Shown here: positions 63,024-64,000 of the stretch, piece after piece | How the letters are laid out: each line of letters opens with the position of its first letter | How positions within the stretch are numbered: position 1 is the first letter of the stretch | Assembly: GCF_017833415.1 (NCBI RefSeq) | Contig: NZ_JAFICC010000007.1 | Span: forward strand, 186,001 to 250,000 | Source of the DNA: Flavobacterium sp. 1355 | GTDB taxonomy: Bacteria > Bacteroidota > Bacteroidia > Flavobacteriales > Flavobacteriaceae | Length of the DNA: 64,000 nt | Reading direction: 5' to 3' | The notes under the pieces: generated by a model | What the model saw: the letters and a program-made list of their open reading frames with translations, nothing else | What the model was told of the DNA's origin: nothing | Database searches by the model: none | Program-made: the position numbers and the translations under genes

Positions 63024-64000
63024 TTAATCTACGTTGTCGTGCAAAAATGAATTATTTGAACGCAATTGCAAATCATTATTACTATCCGTACCAACAGATA
63101 TTCTGGAATTGGTTGTATTTGACTGATTATTTGAAAGATCGATTCCTAGTCTTTTGTAAGCAGGCTCTTTTTCAAGTTCGTCAATTCTTGAAACATTATT
63201 ATGGAATTTATAATTAAATTCTTTTAGTTTCTTTCTTCTTTCTTCAGCTCTTAAGCGTAAAGTCTCCTCGATTGTCAATTCCATCGGAGAAACATTATCT
63301 ACCGTTGTATAAGCTGGTTCGTGTGCAAAATCAACTTTAGGTTTAAGTGTGATATTCAATTCCTCAGGAACTACATCTTCAACCGCTTTTTCTACCGGTT
63401 TAGATGTTATCAAATCGTTTTCAACTTCCATGTATTCTTCTAAGGAATATTTGATAATTCCGTTATCAGATAGCTCTGTTACAGGAACAAACTGCACAGG
63501 GTCGTTAACTTTTATATTACGTGTTTCGTTTGTCAGTTCAAAAAGAATTTTAGTATCCTCAACAACTGGTTCTCTTTTTACTTCCGGTTCGCTTCTGAAA
63601 AGAGGCAAATCAAATGAAAAAGTAGTCTGTTCTTCTTTTTCAAAAACTTTTTGCTGAACTGGTTTTACTTCCTGAAATGACTGCACTTCCGGAGTTGAGA
63701 TTTTAAAATCGATATCTGTAATTGGCGAAACGATTTCAAAAGTAACATCCAGATTTTTGATAAACTCAGACATTACTACCAATTCTTCCTGATTGATTGT
63801 CGGAGCAGCTGGTGCAACTGCTACAGGTGTAGGTATTACGGGAGCAACCGTATCTTCCATCAAATCAAAAACTACCTTTTGTGCTGCAGGAGCTGCCGGT
63901 GTTTCAGCATTTAGATCAAAAGAAGTAATAGGTCTGTTAGTTAAATTATGAACACTTCTTTGCTCATCCTCTAGTGTGTGAATGATTTTTTTAGGTTCTG
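63024..64000 (-). CDS. ftsZ: Cell division protein FtsZ, C-terminal part (cut by window edge)
   Basis: The frame is open at the right edge and reads EPKKIIHTLEDEQRSVHNL..., then a 280-residue acidic, disordered extension (QEELVVMSEFIKNLDVTFEI, EETLRLRAEERRKKLKEFNYKF) ending SNNSFLHDNVD. This long tail with an EERRKKLKEFNYKF segment is typical of Flavobacterial FtsZ; the GTPase core lies beyond 64000. An internal TTG-ATG at about 63860 is not the real start. FtsZ polymerises into the division ring. It is followed by the YqeY-like gene. Confidence 0.85.
   Translation of the reverse strand, partial: EPKKIIHTLEDEQRSVHNLTNRPITSFDLNAETPAAPAAQKVVFDLMEDTVAPVIPTPVAVAPAAPTINQEELVVMSEFIKNLDVTFEIVSPITDIDFKISTPEVQSFQEVKPVQQKVFEKEEQTTFSFDLPLFRSEPEVKREPVVEDTKILFELTNETRNIKVNDPVQFVPVTELSDNGIIKYSLEEYMEVENDLITSKPVEKAVEDVVPEELNITLKPKVDFAHEPAYTTVDNVSPMELTIEETLRLRAEERRKKLKEFNYKFHNNVSRIDELEKEPAYKRLGIDLSNNQSNTTNSRISVGTDSNNDLQLRSNNSFLHDNVD

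Noticed and set aside
63024..63863. Stand-alone protein starting at 63863
   Set aside because: The frame continues upstream without a stop to the window edge and matches the FtsZ C-terminal extension, so it is not an independent gene.

Overview
The window looks like a Flavobacterium-type Bacteroidetes chromosome. Evidence: a complete gliding-motility/type IX secretion block (gldK-L-M-N plus the paralogue gldO), an FtsZ with the long C-terminal extension typical of the group, AT-rich intergenic DNA, Bacteroidetes-type promoters (TAnnTTTG with an upstream TTG), almost no Shine-Dalgarno sequences, and families typical of the phylum (DUF6443 RHS proteins, DUF4494, DUF1761, DUF983, DUF3754, GxxExxY).

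Layout. (1) 1-12.0 kb, minus strand: an RHS polymorphic-toxin locus. A shell protein (8587-12033) is followed after 6 nt by a 1498-residue RHS protein with Ca-binding-type repeats and a C-terminal toxin tip (4084-8580), a candidate immunity gene (3713-4081) and a terminator. Behind it lie two displaced partial RHS copies, each with a different tip and its own small downstream gene: an M91-like metallopeptidase tip (1694-3199) with 1182-1691, and a frameshifted hydrophobic tip (110-1111) with a membrane-protein gene that starts at 66 and runs off the edge. (2) 12.4-21.6 kb: small hypothetical and LRR proteins, DUF1761, a GNAT-like protein, a lipid kinase facing an App1-type phosphatase, an ABC-F ATPase, DUF983 and a FAD oxidoreductase. 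(3) 21.6-31.5 kb, minus: gldO, gldN, gldM, gldL, gldK, an arginase-fold protein that has lost ligand residues, and topA. (4) 31.8-41.1 kb, plus: miaB, GxxExxY inside an inverted-repeat element, a sigma-54 activator, lptE, an acidic TPR protein, secG, groES-groEL and a nucleotide pyrophosphatase-like enzyme. (5) 41.2-45.9 kb: DoxX/HxlR pair, SulP transporter, a small HMA-like protein and a LytS/LytTR two-component pair. (6) 46.1-48.0 kb: a compact two-gene CBASS-like anti-phage system, made of a membrane-anchored effector of unrecognised type overlapping a CD-NTase with an AGS-C-like tail. (7) 48-62.2 kb: mixed accessory region with two candidate structured RNAs, envelope proteins, a split SUFU gene, a gasdermin-like candidate, Mpo1-like protein, azoreductase/HxlR pair, an SGNH-like lipoprotein, a gene remnant and a metzincin/lipoprotein pair. 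(8) 62.2-64 kb: tRNA-Arg(UCG), a YqeY-like protein and the 3' part of ftsZ.

Most notable: the CBASS-like pair with an effector I cannot place; the RHS tip array; a repeat element that exists once with a GxxExxY cargo gene and once empty; and two structured RNA candidates. Everything is read by eye; no homology or folding search was run.
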